Source of the DNA: Candidatus Woesearchaeota archaeon
GTDB lineage: Archaea; Nanobdellota; Nanobdellia; Woesearchaeales; SM23-78
Reading direction: 5' to 3'
Length of the DNA: 50,741 bases
Assembly (NCBI GenBank): GCA_016935175.1
Contig: JAFGRK010000035.1
Coordinates: forward strand, 1-50,741
Under the pieces are notes generated by a model. It searched no databases, was not told the origin of the DNA, and worked only from the letters and a program-made list of their open reading frames with translations. A program made the translations under genes and the position numbers. Shown piece after piece: positions 25,666 through 33,708 of this stretch (positions are counted from its first letter, which is position 1; every line of letters begins with the position of its first letter).

Positions 25666-26697
25666 CTATCTCCTCAGCACCAAGGCTCCTGATGAGCAGT
25701 CATAGTTGGCTGTCACCAAGGCTATTATGTCAAGGTTCTTCAGGTTAGGGCTCTTGAGTGTGGTGTGCAGGTTGTAGAGGATGTCTGCATGGCCAAGGTG
25801 GCCTTTCTCTGACGAGGCATTATATATTTTTGCAGTGTCAATCTTCAGCCTCTCTCCCAATAGCTTGGTCTCTTTTACTGATAGCTGGGTCTTGATGAAG
25901 TGGTTGATGTCGCTCACATCAAGGTTGATGGACTTCATGCAGAAATCAACCACCTTGTAAGCGTTCTCCACCCATCTCTCAGTCATCTTGGAGATTATTT
26001 TCTGGTTCTGAACGTTCTTAACAATGGCTGTTGTCTTGAACCTTTGCATGAAATGCTGCAGCTTGGAGTCTTCATGCAGGCTTTTGAGCAGTATGTCATC
26101 TATGAAGTTAGTGTAATGGTCAATGACGAAGTTTGATGCAAGGATCTTGTTGTTGTTGGCTTCCTTGCTCAGCACCACTGCTGCTGAGCCGTCCCCGAAT
26201 ACCATGTGGTTAATCCTTGATGTGTTGCCCTTGAACAGGTATAGCTCGTCAAACTCCTGGGCAGCCACCACTACTGCATTTATGATGTTGTAGTTGTTCT
26301 TGATAAGGTCGTTTGCGACCTGTATGCCTATCAGGCCTCCTATCAATCCCCCGTCGATGTCAAACCCGTATGCTGCTTCCTCTGCCTTCAGGTTCTCTAT
26401 TATCATGGATGAGAAAGTCCTGGCGGTCTTCTGCCTGGTTATGCCCTTGCAGAATATTACCACGTCAATGTCTTTTGCATTTATCTTGGCATCCTTCAAG
26501 GCTTCTTGCACTGCTTTGGTAGCCATGAAAAGCTCATCTTCCTTTGGTCCTGCTATGTGTATCTGCTTGACCCCGTGGTCATTGAGGAGGGAATGATAGT
26601 TGAACTTGTACTTGTTTGCCAGCTCCTTGATGTCCAGCTTTTCCTTAGGGAAATATGCTCCAGTCCCCTTTATCCCTATCATTGCTGATGTTGGCAT
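25666..26697 (-). CDS. KAS III/HMG-CoA-synthase-like thiolase-fold protein, probably catalytically inactive
   Basis: The 343-residue protein has family features: MIGIKGTGAYFPKEKLDIKELANK at the start (read in two blocks), KDIDVVIFCKG, YGFDIDGG, MVFGDGSAAVVLS and a C-terminal SSGALVLRR. By hand alignment with FabH, the catalytic Cys position in FDxAAACxGF is Leu (FDIDGGLIGG), the His of the HQAN motif is Thr (IKTQLS), and the Asn is His (KGHLGH). Loss of all three suggests a pseudoenzyme with a binding or structural role. It starts 9 bases after the TadC-like gene with a GAGGGGA site, so it belongs to the pilus operon. An odd HMG-CoA synthase relative is the alternative. Confidence 0.72.
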   Translation of the reverse strand: MPTSAMIGIKGTGAYFPKEKLDIKELANKYKFNYHSLLNDHGVKQIHIAGPKEDELFMATKAVQEALKDAKINAKDIDVVIFCKGITRQKTARTFSSMIIENLKAEEAAYGFDIDGGLIGGLIGIQVANDLIKNNYNIINAVVVAAQEFDELYLFKGNTSRINHMVFGDGSAAVVLSKEANNNKILASNFVIDHYTNFIDDILLKSLHEDSKLQHFMQRFKTTAIVKNVQNQKIISKMTERWVENAYKVVDFCMKSINLDVSDINHFIKTQLSVKETKLLGERLKIDTAKIYNASSEKGHLGHADILYNLHTTLKSPNLKNLDIIALVTANYDCSSGALVLRR

Positions 26698-26706
26698 AGT
26701 GTCCCC

Positions 26707-27834
26707 TCATACATTGAACATCTGGAAGAAATAACTGAAAAGGTACATGAATATCCTGTAGCTTAGGATGGTCGCTACGGCATAGAATATCATCTGCTTA
26801 TACCCTTCCTTGATGCTTCCGTTCTTAATTATTGAAACAATCATGGCTGTAGTCACTGCTATTATCATCAGTGCAAGGGCTGAGAACCATATGAAGTGCT
26901 CATTGTTAAGCCTTACTTCGCTCAGGGCAATAGGCAGCACAACATTGGTAGTGACATCAGTTATCTTGGCAAGCATGGTCTTTATCAAGTCTATCAAGTG
27001 GTAAGACAGCGCAAACATGGCAGGGGCTATTATGATGGTGACAACCCCCAGGAATATCCTGTAGCTGGCAACGCTGGCTACCACCTTTTTCTTGAGGTAC
27101 CTGGTCACTTGCAGGTTATCATACACCCTGCTTACCAGCTGCGCTGTCTGCGCACCTTTTTTCCAGCTAGTGGTTATAAGGTCAAAAGTCTCCTCAATCA
27201 CATCTGAGTCGAAGCTGTTGGTGAACTCCTTGATGGCAGCGTCAGTGTCATGCCCTAGCCTTATCTTCTTGCAAACTCTGCCTATCTCCTCAGTCAGGTA
27301 GCCAAACTCTTTTTCAGTGGAGTTTTCAAGAGCCTCTTCAAGGCCTTGGCCTGCCTTGAGGTTGAGCGAGAGCTCTGAAAGGAACTCTGGAAAGACATCC
27401 TCCATTTTCTTGGTCTTGTAGAATATCTTGGCATCTAGGTAGAGCTTGTAGCTGAAAGTGGCTATGGCCAGCAGCAAAAAAAATATTATAGGTATGAAGA
27501 TGATGGAGAATACTACCTTGGCAATTATGTTAAAGTTGTACGCGTAGCGAGTGGTTAGGAAGAACAGGTCAATCCCTATTGAAAGAATGATTAGGCAGTA
27601 AACTGCCAAGCCAAACCCATGGTAAGGCACCTCAGGGATGCTGGCCCTTTCAAGGTAATGTATCACTGTCTTCCTTTGCTTTTTCGGTATGATTGCATCA
27701 CCAATAGTCTCAGTGAGCAGGAAGCCCTTGTTCTTCTTTTTGTAAGGCTTTTTCTCCTCCAAGTCATTTTTAGCCTTATCACTAACTTGCAGGTTCGCAC
27801 TTTCACTATCCGGAATCATTTCTCCAGGACTCAT
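26707..27834 (-). CDS. Type II/IV secretion (TadC-like) membrane platform protein
   Basis: The 375-residue protein has a cytoplasmic N-terminal basic region, then a first TM pair (FGLAVYCLIILSIGIDLFF; VFSIIFIPIIFFLLLAIATF), the T2SF cytoplasmic domain (FPEFLSELSLNLKAGQGLEE, GAQTAQLVSRVYDNLQVTRY), and four more TM helices. Such proteins form the inner-membrane core on which the ATPase acts to add pilins. It overlaps the next platform gene by ATGA. Archaeal pilus systems often use two such half-proteins, as here. Confidence 0.85.
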   Translation of the reverse strand: MSPGEMIPDSESANLQVSDKAKNDLEEKKPYKKKNKGFLLTETIGDAIIPKKQRKTVIHYLERASIPEVPYHGFGLAVYCLIILSIGIDLFFLTTRYAYNFNIIAKVVFSIIFIPIIFFLLLAIATFSYKLYLDAKIFYKTKKMEDVFPEFLSELSLNLKAGQGLEEALENSTEKEFGYLTEEIGRVCKKIRLGHDTDAAIKEFTNSFDSDVIEETFDLITTSWKKGAQTAQLVSRVYDNLQVTRYLKKKVVASVASYRIFLGVVTIIIAPAMFALSYHLIDLIKTMLAKITDVTTNVVLPIALSEVRLNNEHFIWFSALALMIIAVTTAMIVSIIKNGSIKEGYKQMIFYAVATILSYRIFMYLFSYFFQMFNV

Positions 27835-28655
27835 AGCTTCACCATCGGCCTAGTGCTCTGGAATATCTTTACAAAAAACAGCTGCAATATGATTATGAGT
27901 ATCAGCAGGATTAAAAATACAGGGAAGAACTCAATCTTGAAGCCAATCACTGAAAGTATCAGCACCATCCCTACAACCCCTATGGCTGGCAGCACAGTGC
28001 CGAATATCATGTAGAACATGGACAAGGGATTAAGCCTTTTCTCGTACTGCTCAATCTCAACTATCTTCTGCTCTGACAGCTGCTGAAGGGTAGCCTGCAG
28101 GTTGACCTGTATGTCAGTGCCTGTCTTAAGGGATTTCTTGATAGGCTCAAGCACCATCCTGAAGCTATCACTAGGAGTGTACTTGATAGCATCCTCGATT
28201 GCCTGCTCGATGTTCTTGCCAAGGTATATCTCAGAGGCTATCTTGCCAAAGTACTTGCTTGACTTGGCCTTGGTATAAGAGACGTTCTCCAAAGCGCTTA
28301 TTAGGGAATTGCCTGACTCAAGCAAGGTAAGCATCATCCTGCTTGGAGTGAAGATATCGCTCTCAATCTCCTGCCTGACCTTGGCTATGTTGAATTTCGG
28401 GATTTTAATGCAAATAGTAAACATGATTATGAAAAAAAACACAAATACAGGTATGGTCAGGAGGTAAAGCTTTCTCTGTATGAGGATTATGACGAATATA
28501 AGAGAAAGGTTGAAGGCAAAGACTAATGACATCAATAGGCACTTGTTCACAAAAGCGCCTACATCAGTCTTCATCTGCGCCATCCTTAAGTCTTCCTTAA
28601 GGTTAGGGAAGAGCTTGTTTGCAAATGCTTCGCTTTCCTCAGTTATCTTTATCAC
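27831..28655 (-). CDS. Type II/IV secretion (TadC-like) membrane platform protein
   Basis: The protein has about 274 residues. TM segments at about residues 36-85 precede a T2SF domain (SRMMLTLLESGNSLISALEN, FRMVLEPIKKSLKTGTDI, LQQLSEQKIVEIEQYEKR), then two C-terminal TM helices (MFYMIFGTVLPAIGVVGMVL; FFPVFLILLILIIILQLFFV). It partners the TadC-like protein downstream. The start is not certain: TTG 28658 or GTG 28655, both inside the end of the ATPase gene, with no clear ribosome-binding site. Confidence 0.82.
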   Translation of the reverse strand: MIKITEESEAFANKLFPNLKEDLRMAQMKTDVGAFVNKCLLMSLVFAFNLSLIFVIILIQRKLYLLTIPVFVFFFIIMFTICIKIPKFNIAKVRQEIESDIFTPSRMMLTLLESGNSLISALENVSYTKAKSSKYFGKIASEIYLGKNIEQAIEDAIKYTPSDSFRMVLEPIKKSLKTGTDIQVNLQATLQQLSEQKIVEIEQYEKRLNPLSMFYMIFGTVLPAIGVVGMVLILSVIGFKIEFFPVFLILLILIIILQLFFVKIFQSTRPMVKL

Positions 28656-30522
28656 CAAAAAGCTTTTTCATAAGGTATTCCTTGTTGATGTAATAATAGC
28701 TTATAAGCAAGGCTATCTCCTCATTGCTGGTTATGTTGTTCTGTGTCAAGTACTTGAGGATTTTCACCTTGTCGTTTATTTCCCTGTCAACCTCTGACTT
28801 GCTGAGTCCAGCGAAAAGCTCCAAGGTCTTGTAAAACATTATAGGCTCCTTGATCTTTACGAGCTTGTCATCCTTGAAATTATAGCTGAAAAGCAGGTTA
28901 TAACCTCCGTCCTCAAGCACCTCTGCCACCTGGAAAGTCCTCCTGGTGTTAGTCCTCCTGTTCCTGTTCTGCACAAAGATGAGGTCCACTGCTGAGAGCA
29001 AGGTCTTGGCAATGCCTATGGGCTCTGTTGTGAGCCTGATGATAGCCTCATGAACTGTGTTGGCGTGCAAGGTGGCATAGACAGAGTGGCCTGTGTGCAT
29101 GGCTTCGAAAAGAACTTCAGCCTCTCTCTTTCTCCTGATTTCTCCGACAATAATCCTGTCAGGCCTCATCCTAAGGGAGTTGACAATCAGGTCAAGCATA
29201 GAAACCTCTCCTTTTCCTTCGGGATTGGGAAGCCTGGTCTCCATAGGTACCCAGTGAAGGGTCCTGGGAAGCCTTATCTCCCTTGTGTCCTCAATGCTCA
29301 CCACCCTGTGGTTAGGTGGGATGAAGATGGTAAAGACATTAAGCGTGGAAGTCTTTCCAGAGCCTGTGCCTCCAACAATCAGGATTGACAGCTCATACTG
29401 GATGGCAGTCCAGACCAAGGCTGCAGTGTAATAATCAATGGTGCCGCTGATGATGAAGTCAGTGATGGACCAGGGTGACTCTGCAAACTTCCTTATGGTA
29501 ATGGTGTTTCCTTTTGTAGTGATTGGTGCTAGAGTCGCGTTGACCCTGTCCCCGGTCTTAAGCCTGGCGTCCAGCAATGGAGTAAGGGTGGTTATCATCT
29601 TGTCCATGTTCCTGCCTGCCAAGGTGGCATAATGCACTACTTCTGCCTCATCATCAATGATGATATTGCTCTCTAGCCAGCCGAACTTCTTATGATAGAC
29701 CCAGATGGGCTCAAAGGCGTTGTTGATGACAATCTCCTCCAAGTGCTTGTCCTTGAGCAAGAACTCAACTTCGCCCATGCCAAGGCTTGTCAGGATGATG
29801 TAGTCAGCAAAGATGTGCAGCCTGTCATCAGGAAGGTCAGGGAACACTTCCTTCATCACTTCCAAAATCTTTTTCCTGTACTCCAGCCTGACCACATTCT
29901 CTTCCTCATGGCTCTTGAACACTATGCTAAAGGTAATCTTGCTGATGACCTCTTCCTTTATCTTCTCAATAACCTGTTGGGTAACATCACTAACCCTGAG
30001 CAAGGAGACAATATAGAAAGGCACAGCCTCCAGCTCCTGCTTGATTATCTCCACTTCCACCACCATCTTCTCTACATCTATATTATAGCTGTCCATCTTG
30101 GTGATAGGGTCTGTTATCTTCTTATCCATGTTCTTCATGAAGTTAGCCAGGTAGTACTTGCGCACATTCAGGTAAGTAGCCTTGGTCTCCTCGTCATCCC
30201 TATGCCTTAGGTAGCGGTAAAGGTCATAGATGAGCTTGTTGGCAGCCTTGACGTTCTGGAAGCTCTTGAAGAACTTGAGCTTGTTGATGAGCTCTGTCTC
30301 ATCCACGTTCTTGAACTCAGGCTCAGGGCTGCTCAAATACTTGATAGTAGGTCCCTGTATGTTCTTGTAGTCAATGTCCACCAGCCCTAGCTGCTCAAGG
30401 TACCTGCTTATCTTGGTGACGCTAGAAACAGGTATGTCCAAGGCCTTAGCCAGGCTCAGAATTGAGACGTGCTTTTTTTCCTCTACAATACTGAATAGAT
30501 TATCGATTTTTGTTAAAAACAT
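28639..30522 (-). CDS. Pilus assembly ATPase (TadA/VirB11 type) with N-terminal winged helix
   Basis: The 627-residue protein has a C-terminal motor with Walker A GGTGSGKTS (about residue 386), the Asp box VVSIEDTREIRLP, Walker B/His-box VGEIRRKREAEVLFEAMHTGH and TLHANT, as in type II/IV secretion ATPases that drive pilin polymerisation. The unusual part is residues 1-70: HVSILSLAKALDIPVSSVTK then ISRYLEQLGLVDIDYKN, a good winged helix-turn-helix. A helical region (75-200) links the two. It is the first gene of an operon with both TadC-like proteins and the thiolase-fold protein. Confidence 0.9.
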   Translation of the reverse strand: MFLTKIDNLFSIVEEKKHVSILSLAKALDIPVSSVTKISRYLEQLGLVDIDYKNIQGPTIKYLSSPEPEFKNVDETELINKLKFFKSFQNVKAANKLIYDLYRYLRHRDDEETKATYLNVRKYYLANFMKNMDKKITDPITKMDSYNIDVEKMVVEVEIIKQELEAVPFYIVSLLRVSDVTQQVIEKIKEEVISKITFSIVFKSHEEENVVRLEYRKKILEVMKEVFPDLPDDRLHIFADYIILTSLGMGEVEFLLKDKHLEEIVINNAFEPIWVYHKKFGWLESNIIIDDEAEVVHYATLAGRNMDKMITTLTPLLDARLKTGDRVNATLAPITTKGNTITIRKFAESPWSITDFIISGTIDYYTAALVWTAIQYELSILIVGGTGSGKTSTLNVFTIFIPPNHRVVSIEDTREIRLPRTLHWVPMETRLPNPEGKGEVSMLDLIVNSLRMRPDRIIVGEIRRKREAEVLFEAMHTGHSVYATLHANTVHEAIIRLTTEPIGIAKTLLSAVDLIFVQNRNRRTNTRRTFQVAEVLEDGGYNLLFSYNFKDDKLVKIKEPIMFYKTLELFAGLSKSEVDREINDKVKILKYLTQNNITSNEEIALLISYYYINKEYLMKKLFGDKDN

Positions 30523-30578
30523 AAGTACCCGCCTCTTTTTTGCTTATAATACCCTTATTCCTATTTCTTGCCCTTAGA

Positions 30579-30618
30579 AGCTTATATATTTTACGCAAAA
30601 GCCTTTGTTTACACAAAG
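30579..30618 (-). promoter_or_regulatory. Pilus ATPase promoter with upstream palindrome
   Basis: On the minus strand AAAATATATAAGC (30580-30592) is a TATA box about 60 bases before the ATPase start. Just upstream lies the inverted repeat CTTTGT-TTAC-ACAAAG (30603-30618), embedded in a direct repeat of AAAGCCTTT. The position fits an operator or BRE-flanking activator site. Confidence 0.45.
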
Positions 30619-30633
30619 CCTTTAGGGAAATCA

Positions 30634-30674
30634 GGGACATGCGCTCGCTTCGCTCACTTAGTCCCAATTTTTTT
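30634..30674 (+). terminator. GGGAC/GTCCC hairpin followed by T-run
   Basis: GGGAC (30634-30638) pairs with GTCCC (30661-30665) around a GCGCTCGCTTCGCTC core, followed by AATTTTTTT. It has terminator shape on the plus strand, but no plus-strand gene precedes it, so it may instead be part of the ATPase upstream region or a REP-like repeat. Confidence 0.35.
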
Positions 30675-30693
30675 ATCGTCGGAAAATATTAAA

Positions 30694-30802
30694 AAAGTCG
30701 CTGCAACCGCAGACAAGTGCAACGTCATGAGCAAAGGCGAGTGACTTGCACTGTGGTTGCTTGGGCTGGGGTTGGGCCCTCCGGGCTGCCCAAAGCGACT
30801 TT
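30694..30802. ncRNA. Predicted three-way-junction structured RNA
   Basis: P1 is nine Watson-Crick pairs, AAAGTCGCT (30694-30702) with AGCGACTTT (30794-30802). Arm A begins at once: GCAACC (30703-30708)/GGTTGC (30755-30760), then AGTGCAA (30716-30722)/TTGCACT (30746-30752) and GTCA/TGAC (30724-30727, 30742-30745). Near its tip is a UGA/GAG internal loop, possibly tandem sheared G-A pairs. Arm B follows at once: TTGGGC (30761-30766)/GCCCAA (30788-30793) and GCCC/GGGC (30776-30779, 30783-30786). No base is unpaired at the junction. T-runs flank it on both strands, so the strand is undecided; an inverted-repeat DNA element is the alternative. No known RNA class is recognised. Confidence 0.6.
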
Positions 30803-30820
30803 GCGGCTTTTTTGCCTTGC

Positions 30821-31570
30821 CTACAGTTTTCTCGTCATTTCTTTCAGCCCGGCAATGTACTTTTCAACATCAGCACAGAATGCTACCATCTCATCCCAGC
30901 CAGCCTTCCTGCGGCGCAAATCCATTGCCTTATGGATGATATGGCTTTCCTGTTTTCTTAGGAAATGCTGGAGCCTTTTCCTGTCAGGATGATAATTGTA
31001 TCCTTGGAACATCATGGCTTCTACTCTTATAAGCTCAATGATGAATTTTGGGAAATCCTCAACAGGAAACTTCTGCTTTTTAGCCCTAAGGTCTTTTATG
31101 GCCTTTTCTATGAACTCAATGAGAAAATTAGCTTCGTCTTTTAGCTGCATTGGCTTGACAAAATCTTTCTTGTAATTGAATTTCTTTCCCCATACTAACT
31201 TGAAAAAAGGAAACCTTTGGGCCAGCCTTTCAGGCCGCATCAACTTTCCAACCATGCTTCTTGGCTTGCCACTTTGCAGCTCATCAAGGAAAAAGCCCCT
31301 GAACCTGCATTCGAATCCCTTACATAAGCTCTCTTTTTGCTTTTCAAGCTCTGAATTGATTGCTTCTTCCTCTGCTGGATTAAAATCCGAGCTCATGACT
31401 CCAAAGAAGTCAATGTCGCTGTCAGGAACCCTTTCTTTCCTTGACAATATTGTTCCTGCAAGATAAAGCGAGATGAGCCCCCTGCCCTCTAGCCTACTGA
31501 CAATAAACTCGGCAATATTAGAAACAGTAGCGTTTATTTTTTTATCTTCCTTGTTTGCAAAAGGCCACAT
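30821..31570 (-). CDS. Nucleotidyltransferase-fold protein
   Basis: The 249-residue protein has an N-terminal polymerase-beta-type nucleotidyltransferase motif, LAGTILSRKERVPDSDIDFFG (a GxxxSR...SDIDxxG pattern; the two Asp bind metal), at about residues 39-60. The remainder is helical and basic with a substrate-binding helical look (KPMQLKDEANFLIEFIEKAI; KLVWGKKFNYKKDF). It could transfer a nucleotide to a small molecule, RNA or protein; no HEPN partner gene is adjacent, so it is not an obvious MNT/HEPN toxin pair. Confidence 0.78.
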   Translation of the reverse strand: MWPFANKEDKKINATVSNIAEFIVSRLEGRGLISLYLAGTILSRKERVPDSDIDFFGVMSSDFNPAEEEAINSELEKQKESLCKGFECRFRGFFLDELQSGKPRSMVGKLMRPERLAQRFPFFKLVWGKKFNYKKDFVKPMQLKDEANFLIEFIEKAIKDLRAKKQKFPVEDFPKFIIELIRVEAMMFQGYNYHPDRKRLQHFLRKQESHIIHKAMDLRRRKAGWDEMVAFCADVEKYIAGLKEMTRKL

Positions 31571-31658
31571 GCCCTTTACTGCTGCTGCATGGATTTTAAT
31601 ACTTATCGTTAAATTTTAATATCTTGAGTATTTACTATGCGTATCAGGGGGTGATTTT

Positions 31659-31916
31659 TTGGCAGAGGAAAGGGAAATTGGGAAGATATCGCATTTTTAC
31701 AGCAAGATAATGGTCGCTGTGATTGAGCTCACAGACACCTTGAAGGTAGGGGATACCATCCATGTCAAGGGAGCCACGTCTGATTTCACCCAGAAAATTG
31801 ACTCCATGCAGATAGAGCATGAGCAGGTGCAAGAGGCAGGCGCTGGCCAGAGCATAGGCATGAAGGTGAGCGAGCCTGTAAGGCAGCATGACGCGGTGTT
31901 TGTTGTCGAGGAATAA
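31659..31916 (+). CDS. Translation elongation factor-like small protein (EF-Tu domain-2 fold)
   Basis: The 85-residue protein is a single beta-barrel like domain 2 of translational GTPases: EIGKISHFYSKIMVAVIELT, LKVGDTIHVKG, FTQKIDSMQIEHEQVQEA and IGMKVSEPVRQHDAVF. There is no GTPase domain. The start is TTG at 31659, with a GGGGGTGAT site just upstream (31647-31655). Stand-alone copies of this domain occur in archaea and bacteria with unknown role, possibly ribosome or RNA binding. Confidence 0.8.
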   Translation: MAEEREIGKISHFYSKIMVAVIELTDTLKVGDTIHVKGATSDFTQKIDSMQIEHEQVQEAGAGQSIGMKVSEPVRQHDAVFVVEE

Positions 31917-32008
31917 AATCAATTTTACGGGCTCATAGGAATTTTTTTCTTCTTGTAGAACCCTTTTTCATTAAACTTATAAATAAATAAATAACTTGTG
32001 AGGTTAGC

Positions 32009-32944
32009 ATGGAAAAAGTTGTGGTTATTGGTGGGGGAACAGGCTCTTACACAGTCCTGCGAGGATTGAAAAAATACGATATTGAGCTCACAGCAGTAGT
32101 CTCGATGATGGACAGCGGAGGGAGCACTGGCAGGCTAAGGGATGAGTTTGGCTTCTTGCCGCCAGGAGATGCTAGGAGGTGCCTGATAGCCTTGAGCCCA
32201 GATACTGGAATGCTAAGGAATCTTTTTGAGTACAGGTTCAACAAGGGCACAGGCCTTAATGGGCATAACCTAGGAAACCTTCTTCTCACTGCTTTGCGTG
32301 ACATAACCGGAGCTGAAGAGGCTGCAATACAGGAAGCAGCCAAGATTCTTAATGTGAAGGGAAAGATACTTCCAGTCACTACCAAGAACTGCCATCTCGG
32401 AGCTGTGCTTGAGAATGAGCAGGTTGTTGTCAGCGAGACTAACATAGATATCCCAAGGCATGATGCTGGCTTGAGGATAAAGGAATTGTTCCTTGCCCCA
32501 AGGCCTCCCAAAGCCTATGAAGGGGCTGTGAAGAGCATTCTTGAGGCTGATAAGATTGTTATCGGCCCTGGCGACTTGTACACTAGCATCATACCCAACC
32601 TGTTGATTTCTGGCATACCTGAAGCTATAAAAGAATCAAAGGCAAAGAAGATTTATGTTTGCAACATCATGACCAAGCACGGAGAGACGACCGGCTTCAA
32701 GGCTTCTGACTTTGTAAAGGAGCTAGAGAAATACCTTGGCAAGGGAGTGCTTGACTATGTGGTATGCAACAACAAGAAGCCTGCTCCTGACTTGATGAAA
32801 GAGTACAAGAAGGAAAAGGCAGAGTTTGTAGAGCCAGACCTGAAGAGCAACGGCTACAAAATCGTTAAGGCTGACTTGCTTGACAAGATTGACCTGGCAA
32901 GGCATAATCCTGATAAATTGGCAAAGACCATAATGAATATATGA
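32009..32944 (+). CDS. YvcK/CofD-family protein
   Basis: The 311-residue protein has N-terminal VVVIGGGTGSYTVLRGLK (nucleotide-binding loop), then VVSMMDSGGSTGRLRDEFG, LPPGDARRCLIALS and later KIVIGPGDLYTSIIPNLL. These are marks of the YvcK branch, UDP-sugar binding proteins needed for gluconeogenic growth and envelope homeostasis in bacteria, rather than of the F420-making CofD branch. A TATA-like TTATAAATAAATAA and GTGAGGTTAGC precede the ATG. In archaea the role is unknown; the surface-glycan genes further downstream are compatible with a UDP-sugar link, but this is inference. Confidence 0.88.
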   Translation: MEKVVVIGGGTGSYTVLRGLKKYDIELTAVVSMMDSGGSTGRLRDEFGFLPPGDARRCLIALSPDTGMLRNLFEYRFNKGTGLNGHNLGNLLLTALRDITGAEEAAIQEAAKILNVKGKILPVTTKNCHLGAVLENEQVVVSETNIDIPRHDAGLRIKELFLAPRPPKAYEGAVKSILEADKIVIGPGDLYTSIIPNLLISGIPEAIKESKAKKIYVCNIMTKHGETTGFKASDFVKELEKYLGKGVLDYVVCNNKKPAPDLMKEYKKEKAEFVEPDLKSNGYKIVKADLLDKIDLARHNPDKLAKTIMNI

Positions 32945-32951
32945 TGTGCAG

Positions 32952-33065
32952 AGCGAAATAATCCCGTCGTTGCCTGCTTATGCAACGTTTACGATAGTAA
33001 ACTTGCATGGCACGGCGAAGATGAGCGAGCTTGTGCGAGCGAATCTGAGTAGGGCTTATTTCGCT
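32952..33065. ncRNA. Predicted structured intergenic RNA or inverted-repeat element
   Basis: AGCGAAATAA (32952-32961) pairs with TTATTTCGCT (33056-33065), continuing after one mismatch with CCC/GGG. Inside is a long hairpin: TGCC (32971-32974)/GGCA (33009-33012), ATGCAA (32980-32985)/TTGCAT (33003-33008) and GTTTAC/GTAAAC with a GATA loop. A second GC-rich arm (33020-33044) holds GCGAGC repeated twice. It fills most of the gap between the YvcK-like and HAD genes and resembles the element at 30694-30802 in plan though not in sequence. Confidence 0.5.
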
Positions 33066-33078
33066 AACTGGTGATATT

Positions 33079-33708
33079 ATGATAAAGCTCATCATCTTTG
33101 ACCTTGACAACACGCTTTTTGACACTTACAACCAGCTTGGTGTTGAAGTTCTTGATAAGATGATTGCCAGGATGAGAAAGGTTGGCTTGACCAAGGAACA
33201 GGAGAGGCTTCTTAGGAAGAAATACATAATAACAGGCTTCAGGATAATCGCCAAGGAGCTTGGGCTGTCAGAAAAAGTGAAGAAGATAGGCATGGGCACT
33301 TACACTAATATGGATCTTTCGCATATAACCCCTTACAAGGACGTGAAGCTAATAAGCAAGCTAAAGCAGAAAAAAGCACTGGTGACTTCTGGCTCTGGCG
33401 AGGTGCAGCTAAAGAAGGTCAGGATCCTGAAGATAGGGGGCTTGTTTGGTGATATTGTTGTTGACAAGTCAAGCAGCCCTGACAACAAGCAAAGGATATT
33501 CGCAAGGCTGATGAAAAAATACAGGCTAAAGCCCAAAGAAATAATGGTAGTAGGAGATAACCCTGACTCAGAGCTGGCTGCAGGAAAAGCCCTTGGCATG
33601 GTGGCTGTGCAGATATTAAGGAGGCCTGGCATGCTGAAAGGAAAGGCTGATTACTATGTCAAGGGGTTAGATGAGGTTAAAAAGATAGTTGAAAGCATGG
33701 TTGACTAG
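33079..33708 (+). CDS. HAD-family phosphohydrolase
   Basis: The 209-residue protein has motif I FDLDNTLFD (nucleophile Asp at about residue 8), a helical cap, motif II Ser/Thr in ALVTSGS, motif III Lys in the following helix, and motif IV VGDNPDSEL (about 161). This is the phosphoglycolate-phosphatase-like group; the substrate is unknown. GGTGATATT lies right before the ATG. It converges with the RelE-like toxin gene, overlapping it by four bases at the 3' ends. Confidence 0.88.
   Translation: MIKLIIFDLDNTLFDTYNQLGVEVLDKMIARMRKVGLTKEQERLLRKKYIITGFRIIAKELGLSEKVKKIGMGTYTNMDLSHITPYKDVKLISKLKQKKALVTSGSGEVQLKKVRILKIGGLFGDIVVDKSSSPDNKQRIFARLMKKYRLKPKEIMVVGDNPDSELAAGKALGMVAVQILRRPGMLKGKADYYVKGLDEVKKIVESMVD

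Noticed and set aside
16768-30522. Archaellum (motility) operon
   Set aside because: The pilin signals and the ATPase/TadC pair could suggest it, but no FlaH-, FlaG- or FlaF-like genes are present, there are two platform genes and an adhesin is included, so a pilus is more likely.
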